Below the pieces are notes generated by a model. It saw nothing but the letters and a program-made list of their open reading frames with translations, did no database searches and was not told where the DNA came from. Positions 19,309 to 28,579 of a stretch of DNA of 64,000 bases are shown here, in pieces; position 1 is the stretch's first letter, and every line of letters starts with the position of its first letter. Source of the stretch: Cryomorphaceae bacterium 1068 (GTDB lineage Bacteria > Bacteroidota > Bacteroidia > Flavobacteriales_D > Cryomorphaceae). Both the position numbers and the translations under genes were made by a program. Location of the stretch: assembly GCA_027214385.1 (NCBI GenBank), contig JAPVXR010000001.1, forward strand, positions 434,001 through 498,000, read 5' to 3'.

Positions 19309-20472
19309 TTATTCCTTTTTCAGAGCAGCAATCTCTTTGAGCTTTTGTTTGGCACCCTCATTTTTGGGATCTAGCTCCAGCGATTTGCGATAAGCCGCCG
19401 CTGACTTTTCAAACTGCTCATTTTTAAAATACCCTTCACCCAAACTATCAAAAAGGTCGGCGTTATGCGGCATAAGTTTCGTCCCAAATTTGAATATTTC
19501 TATCGCGCCTTTGGCATCACCCTTATCATCGAGCCATTCATAGCCAATGGTGTTCACCATCCAAGAAAACCCCATTTGCTCGAACTCTTCCTCATTGATG
19601 GATTCTTCTCCGATTAGCTCTTCTAAGTAAAAGGTAGGGTGATCGGAATTATTGTATTGCTCATAGTTTCTGTATCCAGGGGAATCTTGCGGAAAGAGCT
19701 CGGCTATCATTACCTGATGGTCACCTTCTTGGATTTTTTCATCCAGTGTGAATTCAACAAAATTGGTGTAATCGTGAAAAAGATAAACCCTTACCGTGAG
19801 TTCTTGCAAGTCGTATACCGTAGTGTATTGTGTAGAACCTTCAGGACTCATCATGTTTTTCATGACTTCGCCGGTGTAATCGATTGTAGCCTTCCCTTCA
19901 CTTTCAGAAAGGTATTTCATTCCATTTCTGAAATTAACCAGTTCTACTTCATCAGTAGATTCGATTTGAGAGTAGTAAAAATTTGAAAAGCACTGTTCTG
20001 GTTCAGATCCTAAGATCAGTTCTTCGCCTTCTACGATGAGGTAGTCACCGTTTTTATCGACAAAAACAATCATCCCCGTAGTTAAAAAGCTCAGATCGAT
20101 GGTCGCTAAGTATTCTTTAATTTCAGCAACATCATTCATGGTTTGCATGATCTCGCGAACAGCATCGCTTATGGAAATCGAGACTTTACCCTCCGCATTG
20201 TTGACGGCCAGATAGTCCATGGCAAATCCATCAAAAACGAGTCCCGCGCTGTTCATAGCTCCTTGGGCAAAATTGTTTAGCTGGCCCATGTACATCACAT
20301 CATAGTGACCTTTTTTACCTCCTTCAAACCAAAATTTCGAGTTTGGACTTATCCAGTCTTCATTGTTGCCAACAATGGTTTTTCCAGCCTTGGTGATTTT
20401 GAACATGCTGCAGGCGTGGCTGTAAAATGGGGTTGAAACGATAAGTGAAATCGCGACGAGAAGAGCTTTCAT
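19309..20472 (-). CDS. Exported Ntn-hydrolase-like protein with C-terminal TPR
   Basis: The protein has 387 residues. The signal peptide (residues 1-20, ending YSHA) is followed at once by Cys21 in CSMFKIT, so cleavage would leave the nucleophile Cys of a linear-amide (choloylglycine hydrolase/acyltransferase) Ntn-hydrolase at the new N-terminus. GNNEDW (35-40) and SAGLVFDGFAMDYL match that fold. The last 70 residues form two TPR-like repeats (DLFDSLGEGYFKNEQFEKSA, YRKSLELDPKNEGAK). It should hydrolyse a C-N amide bond in the periplasm or outside the cell. Substrate is not predictable. It stands alone, 150 bases after the nucleoside hydrolase on the same strand. Confidence 0.75.
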   Translation of the reverse strand: MKALLVAISLIVSTPFYSHACSMFKITKAGKTIVGNNEDWISPNSKFWFEGGKKGHYDVMYMGQLNNFAQGAMNSAGLVFDGFAMDYLAVNNAEGKVSISISDAVREIMQTMNDVAEIKEYLATIDLSFLTTGMIVFVDKNGDYLIVEGEELILGSEPEQCFSNFYYSQIESTDEVELVNFRNGMKYLSESEGKATIDYTGEVMKNMMSPEGSTQYTTVYDLQELTVRVYLFHDYTNFVEFTLDEKIQEGDHQVMIAELFPQDSPGYRNYEQYNNSDHPTFYLEELIGEESINEEEFEQMGFSWMVNTIGYEWLDDKGDAKGAIEIFKFGTKLMPHNADLFDSLGEGYFKNEQFEKSAAAYRKSLELDPKNEGAKQKLKEIAALKKE

Positions 20473-20622
20473 TTTTAACTTATAAAGTGAGCAAATGCGA
20501 ATCTCCTATTTCCGAGGCAGAATGAAAATGCATTTTCAAACTATTAACAAATCGAACGAGCGAATAGTCAGTTATTGAGTGCGCTCGAATAGTTCGCTCT
20601 TATAGATAGGGGAAAGTTGTGA

Positions 20623-21597
20623 CTACTCTTCCCACTTCAACGACTCGATCACAATCTCCTCAAAGCCCGGAAGGGTTCTGTAGGCAAAATCTACCTTCCA
20701 ATCGGAGGTGTATTCATAACCCGCCTCCAAGTAGTGCTTCTCATCTGAGCGCATTCGACCCATCGTCGCATCGTTCTTTCGATAATTGATTACAGTGGGC
20801 ATATCCTCATGAACAAGAAAATACTCAGGATGCGTTAAGTAGCCTAGAGGAGTGGTGTCGTATGGAATGAAACCAGGTATCCCGAACATGCCGCGTGCCC
20901 GCTCTTGCCATGGAACCATAAAGGCGTTAAGCCACTGGTCGTTTTTGCTTCCACTGGCTAAAAAGTCAGTATCGGTGCGGCTGAGCAGTAAATATTCGCT
21001 GCATTGAAAACCGCTTAATACGACTTTGATTCCCGCGTTCAGGACGACACGAAAAGCCTCCACATCTCTCTCGAAATTGTAATCGTGAACGGTGTTTTGC
21101 CTTAAGCCAGGTTGAAAGGCATAGCCCGTGGTGCGTCCCGCACAAAAGACAATCTCAGTAATTTGATCGGCCAATTCAGGGTGGTTCATTAGTACGGTCG
21201 CGACATTGGTGGCAGGTCCCAGAGCGAGTATGGCCATTTTTTCTTTTTTCAGGGCTTCCGCCAAAGCGTTCGATGCGTCCGTTTCCGTTCCCAAATCGTC
21301 GCAATCGGGTGAGCCTTTGTAAACGGGAATGTTTCTTTCGGGAGCGTATCTTTTCAGAATCTCCTCGGTGATTTCTTCGCCGTAATCCACCTCGGTGATA
21401 AGCGTGATTCCTGCAATTTCAATATTGTCTTGGGCCAAGGCCATAATCAGCGTTACGCCGTCGTCGATTTCTCGTGGTGCCCTTTCGGGGAGACCCATCA
21501 TGATGTCGGTATCAAACCAAATTCTCTTCGGAGTCTCTTGTGAAAATGCCGTTTGGCAAAAGGAAAAAGCAAAAAGTGCAAGTGCGAGTATTCTCAT
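20623..21597 (-). CDS. Periplasmic inosine/uridine-preferring nucleoside hydrolase family protein
   Basis: The protein has 324 residues. A signal peptide (to FSQ, residue 20) precedes WFDTD (27-31) and IDDG (44-47), the calcium-binding Asp cluster of the IUNH fold. The two halves, which are contiguous (DTDPGxDD) in typical members, are separated here by about a dozen residues. Later motifs ILALGPATNVATVL and the VHDYNFERDVEAFRVV segment also fit. It splits N-glycosidic bonds of nucleosides, here outside the cytoplasm. The start overlaps the stop of the kinase-like gene by the ATGA tetranucleotide, so the two are translationally coupled. Exact substrate is unknown. Confidence 0.85.
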   Translation of the reverse strand: MRILALALFAFSFCQTAFSQETPKRIWFDTDIMMGLPERAPREIDDGVTLIMALAQDNIEIAGITLITEVDYGEEITEEILKRYAPERNIPVYKGSPDCDDLGTETDASNALAEALKKEKMAILALGPATNVATVLMNHPELADQITEIVFCAGRTTGYAFQPGLRQNTVHDYNFERDVEAFRVVLNAGIKVVLSGFQCSEYLLLSRTDTDFLASGSKNDQWLNAFMVPWQERARGMFGIPGFIPYDTTPLGYLTHPEYFLVHEDMPTVINYRKNDATMGRMRSDEKHYLEAGYEYTSDWKVDFAYRTLPGFEEIVIESLKWEE

Positions 21598-22574
21598 AGG
21601 TTCAGTAAATTCAATGCTGTTTGAGTCAGTTCTTCCTTCTCTGAAATGGTGCGCGACAACGGCAGTTGTGCCACCCCAAAAAGGCGTCGCAAAATTTCAA
21701 TTCCGGCAAATTGATCGGCGCGGAGCTTATCGTAATCGCCATAGCGCCGCAAAATGGTGTTGATGCCTCTGTTGCTCATTCCGCAAAAAATCAAGTGGGC
21801 TTTGAAAACTCCCAGCTCAAACTCTACAGGACCCGAGAAGCAAAATTCAGGATCGATGATTTTCACCCCCTTCTCGGTATCGAGCCAACTGCCTGGAAAG
21901 AAATCGCCATGGAGCAGTGCGGGCCCTTTTACCGAAAGGTATATGTCGCCGAGTTCTGTTGCGGTTTTGCGCAGTTCTGGGTTATTCAAAACATACTTTT
22001 TTGCAAGTGCTTGAAGTCCTTTTTGAGTCTCGTCGAGGTTCAATCCACTTGTCGGATTAAAAGGTATGTCAAAAATATGTTGGTGGTTTAGTTCCCTCAT
22101 TTTGAAGTTTGATACAGCTGAGCTTTTTTGAGTCGAAGTGTGCAACAGCTGCAGAAACTCAACCAAATGATGCGTGAGGCGTGGAGGAAATTTGAGATCG
22201 GGTGAGTAGTATTTGGAATAGTCACCTTGTCGGCCCAAGTCTTCTATCACTTGAATGTGATTTTCGCCATCATAAAAAATCGCTCTAGGCAAATAGTGCG
22301 CTATTTTCTTAATTGACTTTGCCTCTGTGAAAAAGGTGTACTCCATCTCGGCTCGTTCTACCGGCGCAGCTATCGAGGGGTATTTCTGTACGAACGGATT
22401 GGCCTGTTTGACAATCAGGCTTCTCTCACTTAAATCAGCGCGCAAGGTCAGGTTCATATTTCCTTCTCCTGCCGTTGCCAAGTGAGTGATTTTTTCTTCG
22501 GTTTTGATCACCTCATTTTTCTTGAGGTAACTCTCTAAACTCGAGAGGTCTGTTACTTTGAGTTCAAATTTCAT
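21594..22574 (-). CDS. Methylthioribose-kinase-like (APH superfamily) phosphotransferase
   Basis: The protein has 326 residues, cytoplasmic. The fold is an aminoglycoside-phosphotransferase/choline-kinase-type kinase: glycine-rich loop GEGNMN (36-41), ATP-site lysine in LIVKQ (K56), Brenner motif HGDFFPGSW with catalytic D224, and metal-binding DPE (241-243). GEGNMNL, KQANPFVQKYP and APVERAE segments are those of S-methyl-5-thioribose kinases (MtnK) rather than antibiotic kinases. The gene lies 34 bases after a TonB-dependent receptor and overlaps a nucleoside hydrolase, suggesting the sugar released from an imported (methylthio)nucleoside is phosphorylated here. MtnK identity is an inference. 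Confidence 0.78.
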   Translation of the reverse strand: MKFELKVTDLSSLESYLKKNEVIKTEEKITHLATAGEGNMNLTLRADLSERSLIVKQANPFVQKYPSIAAPVERAEMEYTFFTEAKSIKKIAHYLPRAIFYDGENHIQVIEDLGRQGDYSKYYSPDLKFPPRLTHHLVEFLQLLHTSTQKSSAVSNFKMRELNHQHIFDIPFNPTSGLNLDETQKGLQALAKKYVLNNPELRKTATELGDIYLSVKGPALLHGDFFPGSWLDTEKGVKIIDPEFCFSGPVEFELGVFKAHLIFCGMSNRGINTILRRYGDYDKLRADQFAGIEILRRLFGVAQLPLSRTISEKEELTQTALNLLNL

Positions 22575-22608
22575 AGCTCTAAATCTGCTCTAAAAATAAC
22601 TCAATTTT

Positions 22609-25600
22609 TTAAAAGATGTATCGCGCTCCGAACTGGAATTGACGTGGCGGAGAAGCAGAATTCAATCGGTAGTTGTATGAGTCTGGAGGGCCTACTTGGG
22701 CTTGGTTACTCACCGATCGCGTCGTATTGTAGCCCGACCAGTTTTGAGCATTGAACAAATTGAATACATCTGCGCTAAATTCAATTCCTTGATTGTCTTT
22801 CCCAAAGCTCCAGAGGTATTTTACCGAAATGTCGAAGGTAGCAGCCCAAGGCAATCTGTCCGTATTTTCATCGACGCCAGGCCATCGGTCGGCAGGTAGA
22901 CCGAAGTTTTCTCCGTCTCCGTTTAGATCTCCTGTGAATCTTTGGTTTCCATCGTCATCAAAATAATAGAAAATCGTCGCATCAGCCACTCGTGTTACCG
23001 GCTGACCGCTTTGAATCAAAGCTGTTGGCGAAATGGATAATCCTTTGATAGGTTGATAAATCGTAACCGCACTCAATACATGGCGACGGTCATTCTCATC
23101 CCAGGTGTACTCTGCATCAAAATCGTTATTATCTTGAGCTCTGGTATTGATACTGCTGGTATTGCTTTTGGTCCAGCTCAAGGTGTAAAGCAATCGAAAT
23201 CCGAGTTTACCATCGTTCACTTCTTTTTGGAGCATAAAGTTCAACGCGGTGTATTCTGCACGGCCATCACCTGTAGTCATAAAAACGTTTCTGGTTCCGC
23301 CTCTGAGCGTATCGCCTTGAACCACGCTATAGAAACCGGCATCATCGCTGAATACGGCGACGGGTCGGCTGGCATCTGCTTCGTCTCTTGATCTGGCTAC
23401 GACATCGTCAGGGTCGATTCCCTCTTCAAAAAGATAAGGAGAGGCTACATTGAGATTCCTCACGACGTATAGATTTTCCGTACGCGTGTGTACCGCGTCA
23501 AATTTGAAGAGCGTCTCGTTATCGGGTTTGTATTGGTAACCAATAGAGAATTGATGACTGTATGGATTGTCCCAACCGTTTGGGTTGAGAATGCGTGTGT
23601 TGTTTCTAAATATACCTTCGCGCTCATCGCTGAGGTCTTCCGCGGTTGGCCCTTGCAAGTAGTCCACATCAGGAGCCGTGGCTTGGAGATTTCCTTCAAA
23701 GGTAATCCGATCTAAATCGGCATCGGCATCCAGTATTCCGAGTCTTTGAAGCTCGGCGAGCTGCGCTTTGAAATCGCTCGAGTTATTGCTGAACTGCAGC
23801 GCATCGCTGTAAACGGAGTACTTTATTTTATCGTAGAAGATCCCATAACCACCTCGGATCACACTGTTCTCAGTCAATTGAAAATTCAAACTGAATCTGG
23901 GGGCGATATTGTCCCAATCTCCCTCTGTTCCTCCTGATTTGGATAGATTGTCATAATCCCATCTCAATCCAATATTTGCCGTAAGGCGATTGTTGATGGA
24001 CCATCTGTCTTCGATGTAAGCGCTAGTCACATTTTGAGTTCTTCCGAGTGATCTCGGCCGCAACTCCACATCGTATTGAAACACGGATGCATCAGACGGA
24101 ACATCGTTTACATTCAAATCTGCACCCACGCCGCTATTGCGAATTTCGGCGAGTTGCTCTTCGTTCAAATCAACCAGGTAACTCCCGTTGGGATTCCCAC
24201 CTCCTGTCAAGTTGAAATCGGAAGTGATGAATTCAACACCTGCCTTGATATAGTGATTTCCTGCATCGTAAAACCACTTGTTTTGGAATTGGTGCGTGTA
24301 TTCTTTGTCGTCGAATATGGAACCTGCCTGACCAATAACTGCTATGGTCTGCTGCATAGGATCTCTTAGTGTCACAGAGGGGTTTTCGGGATTCACAGGC
24401 TGCCGATAATTCCAGCGGAAATAGCTGTGTAAGTAGTTTACCTCGGTGCTCAATCGGCTATTGATTACTCCGGTGTTTTTAAAGGCAATGAGGTACGTAT
24501 CGTTGTCCTGAGCCGAGGCTGCCGACGGAAAGGTTACTCCGCCTTCCAGTCCACCACCTTGACGGTCTATGTAGATTCTTCCTACCTGTCCGCGAAGTGA
24601 GGATCGCCATTTGTTGGACCAACTGTGGTCTATTTTCCCGCTTATGAATGTGAAATAGTTGTTTCCACGAACCGTCTCGTTTACGTCGAGTTCGGGTGAA
24701 TTCAAGAGATTGTCTTTGATGTCAATCGTTTGCTCTGCATTGATGTAAAGGAATGTCTTGTTCTTCTTGATGGGTGCACCAACTGAGAACCCGAATTGGT
24801 GGCGCTGGAAACCATCTTTCACCAAGTTCCCCGAAAGGTCGCGCTGAGCAAAATCAGAGGGTGAGTCAATCACCGATCCTGGGCGAGTCAAGTAAAATGC
24901 TTCACCCGTTACCTCATTTGTTCCTGAGCGACTCAGCACATTGACAATTCCATTGCTCGAATTTCCCCACTCTGCAGAGTAGTTATTGGTTAGAACGGTC
25001 ACGTTTTCTACAAATCCAACGGGCGTGTTAATCTTCATGTTTCCCAGAAACCGCTCGTTATTGTCCATTCCATCTACGAGGTAATTGGTAAAGATTCCAT
25101 TCAACCCGTTGATGCTGATATTTGGCCCTTCAGCGTATCCCAAAACAGCTTGGGTCACATTCGGTAAGCGGTACAAGCCCCTCGTCACATCGCGACCCTC
25201 GATGGGCATTTTCATAAACTCTTCTTTCTTGAGCTGACCTGAGACAGTAGCATCTTGCCGATTCATTTTGGCCATAGGCGAACTTGTTATCAAGACTTCT
25301 CCTAAGCTGGCCGACATGCGGTCGGGTACTTGCATCAAATACTTTTTGCCACCGTCTACGCTTAGTTCGGGTGAGGCGGTATACTGGTATTTGTTATTGT
25401 CTTCTACAAAAACGCGGTACTTAGCAGTGGCTTCCAAGTTTTGGAAAACCACCTCTCCCTTTTTATCGGTAAAATCGGAAATGATGTCTTTGGGGCCCAC
25501 AAGAAATACCTCCATGCTATCTATTGGCGTGGATTGAGTCAATGATTTAAGGGTGATCGTGAGGGTTTGCGCTTGCGCAAAAAAAGGCAGTAAGGCCAAG

Positions 25601-25626
25601 GCACAAAGTGTGTATAGCTTTTTCAT
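22609..25626 (-). CDS. TonB-dependent receptor (Oar-like)
   Basis: The protein has 1005 residues: signal peptide (to FAQAQ, residue 20), a carboxypeptidase regulatory-like Ig domain (about 21-105, ITLKSLTQSTPIDSMEVFL), a TonB plug (about 120-240, with GRDVTRGLYRLPNVTQAV, VDGMDNNERFLGN and NNYSAEWGNSSNGIVNVLSR) and a 22-strand-type barrel with the C-terminal aromatic pattern FQFGARYIF. The plug motif ISINGLNGIFTNYLVDG is characteristic of Oar/CirA-like receptors. It lies 34 bases upstream of the kinase and nucleoside-hydrolase genes on the same strand and probably shares their transcript, pointing to a nucleoside-related ligand by inference only. No SusD partner is present. Confidence 0.9.
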   Translation of the reverse strand: MKKLYTLCALALLPFFAQAQTLTITLKSLTQSTPIDSMEVFLVGPKDIISDFTDKKGEVVFQNLEATAKYRVFVEDNNKYQYTASPELSVDGGKKYLMQVPDRMSASLGEVLITSSPMAKMNRQDATVSGQLKKEEFMKMPIEGRDVTRGLYRLPNVTQAVLGYAEGPNISINGLNGIFTNYLVDGMDNNERFLGNMKINTPVGFVENVTVLTNNYSAEWGNSSNGIVNVLSRSGTNEVTGEAFYLTRPGSVIDSPSDFAQRDLSGNLVKDGFQRHQFGFSVGAPIKKNKTFLYINAEQTIDIKDNLLNSPELDVNETVRGNNYFTFISGKIDHSWSNKWRSSLRGQVGRIYIDRQGGGLEGGVTFPSAASAQDNDTYLIAFKNTGVINSRLSTEVNYLHSYFRWNYRQPVNPENPSVTLRDPMQQTIAVIGQAGSIFDDKEYTHQFQNKWFYDAGNHYIKAGVEFITSDFNLTGGGNPNGSYLVDLNEEQLAEIRNSGVGADLNVNDVPSDASVFQYDVELRPRSLGRTQNVTSAYIEDRWSINNRLTANIGLRWDYDNLSKSGGTEGDWDNIAPRFSLNFQLTENSVIRGGYGIFYDKIKYSVYSDALQFSNNSSDFKAQLAELQRLGILDADADLDRITFEGNLQATAPDVDYLQGPTAEDLSDEREGIFRNNTRILNPNGWDNPYSHQFSIGYQYKPDNETLFKFDAVHTRTENLYVVRNLNVASPYLFEEGIDPDDVVARSRDEADASRPVAVFSDDAGFYSVVQGDTLRGGTRNVFMTTGDGRAEYTALNFMLQKEVNDGKLGFRLLYTLSWTKSNTSSINTRAQDNNDFDAEYTWDENDRRHVLSAVTIYQPIKGLSISPTALIQSGQPVTRVADATIFYYFDDDGNQRFTGDLNGDGENFGLPADRWPGVDENTDRLPWAATFDISVKYLWSFGKDNQGIEFSADVFNLFNAQNWSGYNTTRSVSNQAQVGPPDSYNYRLNSASPPRQFQFGARYIF

Positions 25627-25670
25627 TAGAAAAGGATAAGTTTAAAAACGGGTGAACGGGGAATAGATAC

Positions 25671-26363
25671 TTATGAGGCCAGTCGGAGGGGTGGAGCTCG
25701 ATCAGAAATTTTAAATTCACTCAAGCGGAGGTTGATCGCAGGAGTGTAATTTCTACCCGTCGAAGGAACGGCAAGTATTCCTTTTATCTCCTTTCGGAAA
25801 AGAGTTTTTTTAGAATCAGATGAGAAGGAGCGGAGCCACCTTTTCAGCGATTTCTCATCGTCTACATCGATGAGGGTCGGGAGCTCCTCATATTTCCCCA
25901 GGAGGCTGCCGAGTCTTGCGTGAGTCTCTCCCGGAACCTTGAGAGCTCGGCAAAATGCCGTTTCTTTAAAATCCTTTTCTCGAATACCGATGAGGTAGTT
26001 TCCTCCATCGAGGGAAGGTCCCAAAACGGGATTTCCATCGGCAAGCTCATTTGCTGCTTGAATCAGAGTCTTCGCATCAAGATCAGGAGTGTCGTTTCCA
26101 ACGGCAATGACATTTTGATAGCCTTTGGCGAAGGCCTCCGAAAAAGCGTGAGCGAGTCTTTCAGCCAGGTTTTCACCTTCTTGATTCGCTTCGTTTGAGA
26201 GAAGTATTGTCAGTCCTGTCGCTCTAATGGTGCTAAGCGTGTGGCGACTGAGTCGGTCGATTAACCGACCATGGACATCTCTTTCAGAAAAGCGGTTTCG
26301 CTTATAATCTTCGCCGGCGCTGCGGGCGAAATAGATGATAGCGGTTTTAGACGGGTGAAGCAT
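25671..26363 (-). CDS. DUF2064/TIGR04282 family glycosyltransferase-like protein
   Basis: The protein has 230 residues, cytoplasmic. The Rossmann-like nucleotidyl/glycosyltransferase core is seen in VIAVGNDTPDL (metal-binding Asp), GNPVLGPSLDGGNYLIGI and TLIDVDDEKSLKRW. These are the diagnostic motifs of the DUF2064 (TIGR04282) family, sometimes linked to arsenosugar or other small-glycoside synthesis. A basic C-terminal extension after residue 185 is not typical. It ends 44 bases before the TonB-dependent receptor, so it may share that transcript. No arsenic or sugar genes are nearby, so the role here is open. Confidence 0.82.
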   Translation of the reverse strand: MLHPSKTAIIYFARSAGEDYKRNRFSERDVHGRLIDRLSRHTLSTIRATGLTILLSNEANQEGENLAERLAHAFSEAFAKGYQNVIAVGNDTPDLDAKTLIQAANELADGNPVLGPSLDGGNYLIGIREKDFKETAFCRALKVPGETHARLGSLLGKYEELPTLIDVDDEKSLKRWLRSFSSDSKKTLFRKEIKGILAVPSTGRNYTPAINLRLSEFKISDRAPPLRLAS

Positions 26364-26501
26364 ATTTTAATCGATTCAAATCACCTACGTGTGAAAATGA
26401 CGATCAGATTTGAAGGGTGCAATATGAATATTAAAAATGAACTTAATTCTCGATGGAAGATCATTTACAGTGTTATGTCGCCAGTGCGGCAAGTAGGTGG
26501 T

Positions 26502-27683
26502 CTAATTGCCTCCTTTAATGAAAGTTTTGGATACCTCGCTACCATCTTTCCAATGAAATCGAGCAACGTAACCACCTGACAAAAGAGCGATTAAACGCTC
26601 TCGGAGATAGTATTGTTCGGTTATCAAAGAGGTGCTGATCAGTTTTCCGTGGCTATCGTAGAGCTCCATACTTATTGGTGATTCCCCTGTCCATGAAAAG
26701 AAGACCACATCAGTGGCAGGGTTTGGGTACACACGTATGGTTTGGCCCTTCGCTGGATTTTCAAAGCGGTACATATTGTCTAGGCGCACATCTTGCGACG
26801 TAATTCCTACTCCCAGAAATGCTGAATGGCCAATGGAAAAAGCGAAGGCCCCTTTTAACGGCACAGAAGGAATTGGTGCGGTTTCGGTCCATTGGTCATT
26901 AAATGCATCGTATTCAAATACTTGATTAAGGTATTCCAAATTTACGTTTTGACCTGCCGCTATGTAGCCTTTTCCACTAAAACTGAATTCAATGGCGTAA
27001 TATCGATTCGCACCGGGGAAATCACCTTTTTGAAGCCATTGGTTAGTCGCAGGATTAAATTGCCACCAGTCATTGGCAAAAGATTCGTCTTGTAGTCGAC
27101 CGAGTCCTACATAGCCAAAACTGCCTGAACTCATACCGATGGATTCGAATCGACGTCCTCCCGGAAAATCGTTGAGCTGAGTCCATACATCTCGTTCAGG
27201 ATCGTACTCCCAGAAATCTTCAAAATAGTCGTCTCCGTTTCTTCCGGTACCGACGTATGCCTTTCCGGCAATGGAGAACGCAATGGGCGAGGATCGAGGC
27301 TCTCCGGGAAAAGGGGCTTTTTCCGTCCAAGTATCCGTTTCCGGATGATAAGCCCAAAGCTCGTTGAGGTACCCTGATTGTCCGAATCCACAGACGACAT
27401 AGCCGGTGTCAGCTACTGTAAAACGACCACAATACTGACGTGGCTCAGATGGAAGTGAAGCCACTGGGCTCCAAGAGTCTAAATTGGGATCGTAAGCATA
27501 AAAATCGTTGGTGAGAACGAATCCTTCTGCAAACCCTGTTCCCGCATACCCTTTGCCATTTATGGAAAAAGCGATTCCATCATCTCTCGACAAGCCAGGG
27601 AACGGACTGATTTCAGCCCAGCTTTGGCAGAAAGTCGAATAGCAAAATATTGAGAAAACGATTAAAATGGCTAGGCGCAGCAT
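26502..27683 (-). CDS. Kelch-repeat secreted protein with T9SS type A sorting domain
   Basis: The protein has 393 residues. After a signal peptide (to about FCQ, residue 19) come six kelch motifs of about 48 residues with the repeating core GKGYAGTG...ND-YDP--D-W---A-LP---R (for example KAYVGTG, FGYVGLG, KGYIAAG), forming one beta-propeller of the galactose-oxidase type. The last 80 residues, starting VYPNPATDVVFF and ending SKTFIKGG, are a type A T9SS sorting domain. It is a secreted or surface protein. No metal or catalytic site is apparent, so binding or adhesion is likelier than catalysis. Confidence 0.87.
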   Translation of the reverse strand: MLRLAILIVFSIFCYSTFCQSWAEISPFPGLSRDDGIAFSINGKGYAGTGFAEGFVLTNDFYAYDPNLDSWSPVASLPSEPRQYCGRFTVADTGYVVCGFGQSGYLNELWAYHPETDTWTEKAPFPGEPRSSPIAFSIAGKAYVGTGRNGDDYFEDFWEYDPERDVWTQLNDFPGGRRFESIGMSSGSFGYVGLGRLQDESFANDWWQFNPATNQWLQKGDFPGANRYYAIEFSFSGKGYIAAGQNVNLEYLNQVFEYDAFNDQWTETAPIPSVPLKGAFAFSIGHSAFLGVGITSQDVRLDNMYRFENPAKGQTIRVYPNPATDVVFFSWTGESPISMELYDSHGKLISTSLITEQYYLRERLIALLSGGYVARFHWKDGSEVSKTFIKGGN

Positions 27684-27827
27684 CCCGCAATTAACGAATC
27701 AAAACACAAATTCTTATCGAAGCAAAGCCTCGTTCCTGATGAAGCTTTACTGCTGTTAATTAGAATAGTCTAGTAGAACTCTATTTCGTTTTACTATCAG
27801 AGGCCTTATTCCTATTTTAACCAGAGA

Positions 27828-28577
27828 TTAGAAGTATTTGTTTTTTGCATACTCTAAATCTTGGAATGGAAACCAAGTGATGGAGAAGTAAAAGACGCTG
27901 GCGTTGAAGTTTTCATATGGCTTGACTACAACATCACTGTCTGTTCCATCGATCCGAACGGTTTCAGAAAAATTAGGGTCAAAGAAATCAGTTAAATAGT
28001 ACTTCGCTTTAAGCGAAAAACCCTCTGGTAGCTGAACTCCTACAAAAACGGCTTGTTGAAAATCTTCCGTGCGATCAGAGAACCAATCAGTTCGTTTTCT
28101 TAGCTTATCTCCACCGTCAAACTCCTTTTCCTTGTAGTGAAAAGGAAACTCGATTTCATAACCAGCGAATAAAAACAAAGGATTTTCCTGATCTAGCCTT
28201 CCGGCTTTAAAACCTAAGGGTATACCCAAATTATAGGTGCGGAATTTCTTTCGATCAATGTCTTCATCTTCAAGATCGATTTGATCGGCTTTCACAATGA
28301 AACCGACATTTCTAAATCCCAAACCAAGGTTTAAGCCAAAATGGTCGCTTACATCGTAGTTGTAGTGCCACGCCATGTTGAATACGGGAGACCAACGCAT
28401 GTTTTGCTCTACATCAACCCCATCCGGTGTATCAAACTCAGCGAATGAAAAGATCATTTCTCCTTCGAATGAGACATAGCTTTTATTGGAACTGTAATCG
28501 TTTGATGCATCTTGTGCTGAGGCACTTGTTGCGAGGCCAAATAAGGCGGCGATAATAAAGCGTCGGAATGCTTTCAT
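27828..28577 (-). CDS. Outer-membrane beta-barrel protein
   Basis: The protein has 249 residues with a signal peptide (to SASA, residue 21) and a series of alternating amphipathic strands (WHYNYDVSDHFGLNLGLGFR, SLKAKYYLTDFF, NASVFYFSITWFPF) like the OmpA-type 8-strand porin-like OMPs. A polar loop with many Asp, Glu and Lys lies about 100-160. It starts two bases after the stop of a small membrane-protein gene (28580-28768), so the two are co-transcribed. Ligand or role unknown. Confidence 0.72.
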   Translation of the reverse strand: MKAFRRFIIAALFGLATSASAQDASNDYSSNKSYVSFEGEMIFSFAEFDTPDGVDVEQNMRWSPVFNMAWHYNYDVSDHFGLNLGLGFRNVGFIVKADQIDLEDEDIDRKKFRTYNLGIPLGFKAGRLDQENPLFLFAGYEIEFPFHYKEKEFDGGDKLRKRTDWFSDRTEDFQQAVFVGVQLPEGFSLKAKYYLTDFFDPNFSETVRIDGTDSDVVVKPYENFNASVFYFSITWFPFQDLEYAKNKYF

Positions 28578-28579
28578 AA

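Noticed and set aside
20523-20610. GAGCGAA...TTCGCTC inverted repeat as a terminator
   Set aside because: Arms are only 7 bp, far apart, with no T-run on either strand.
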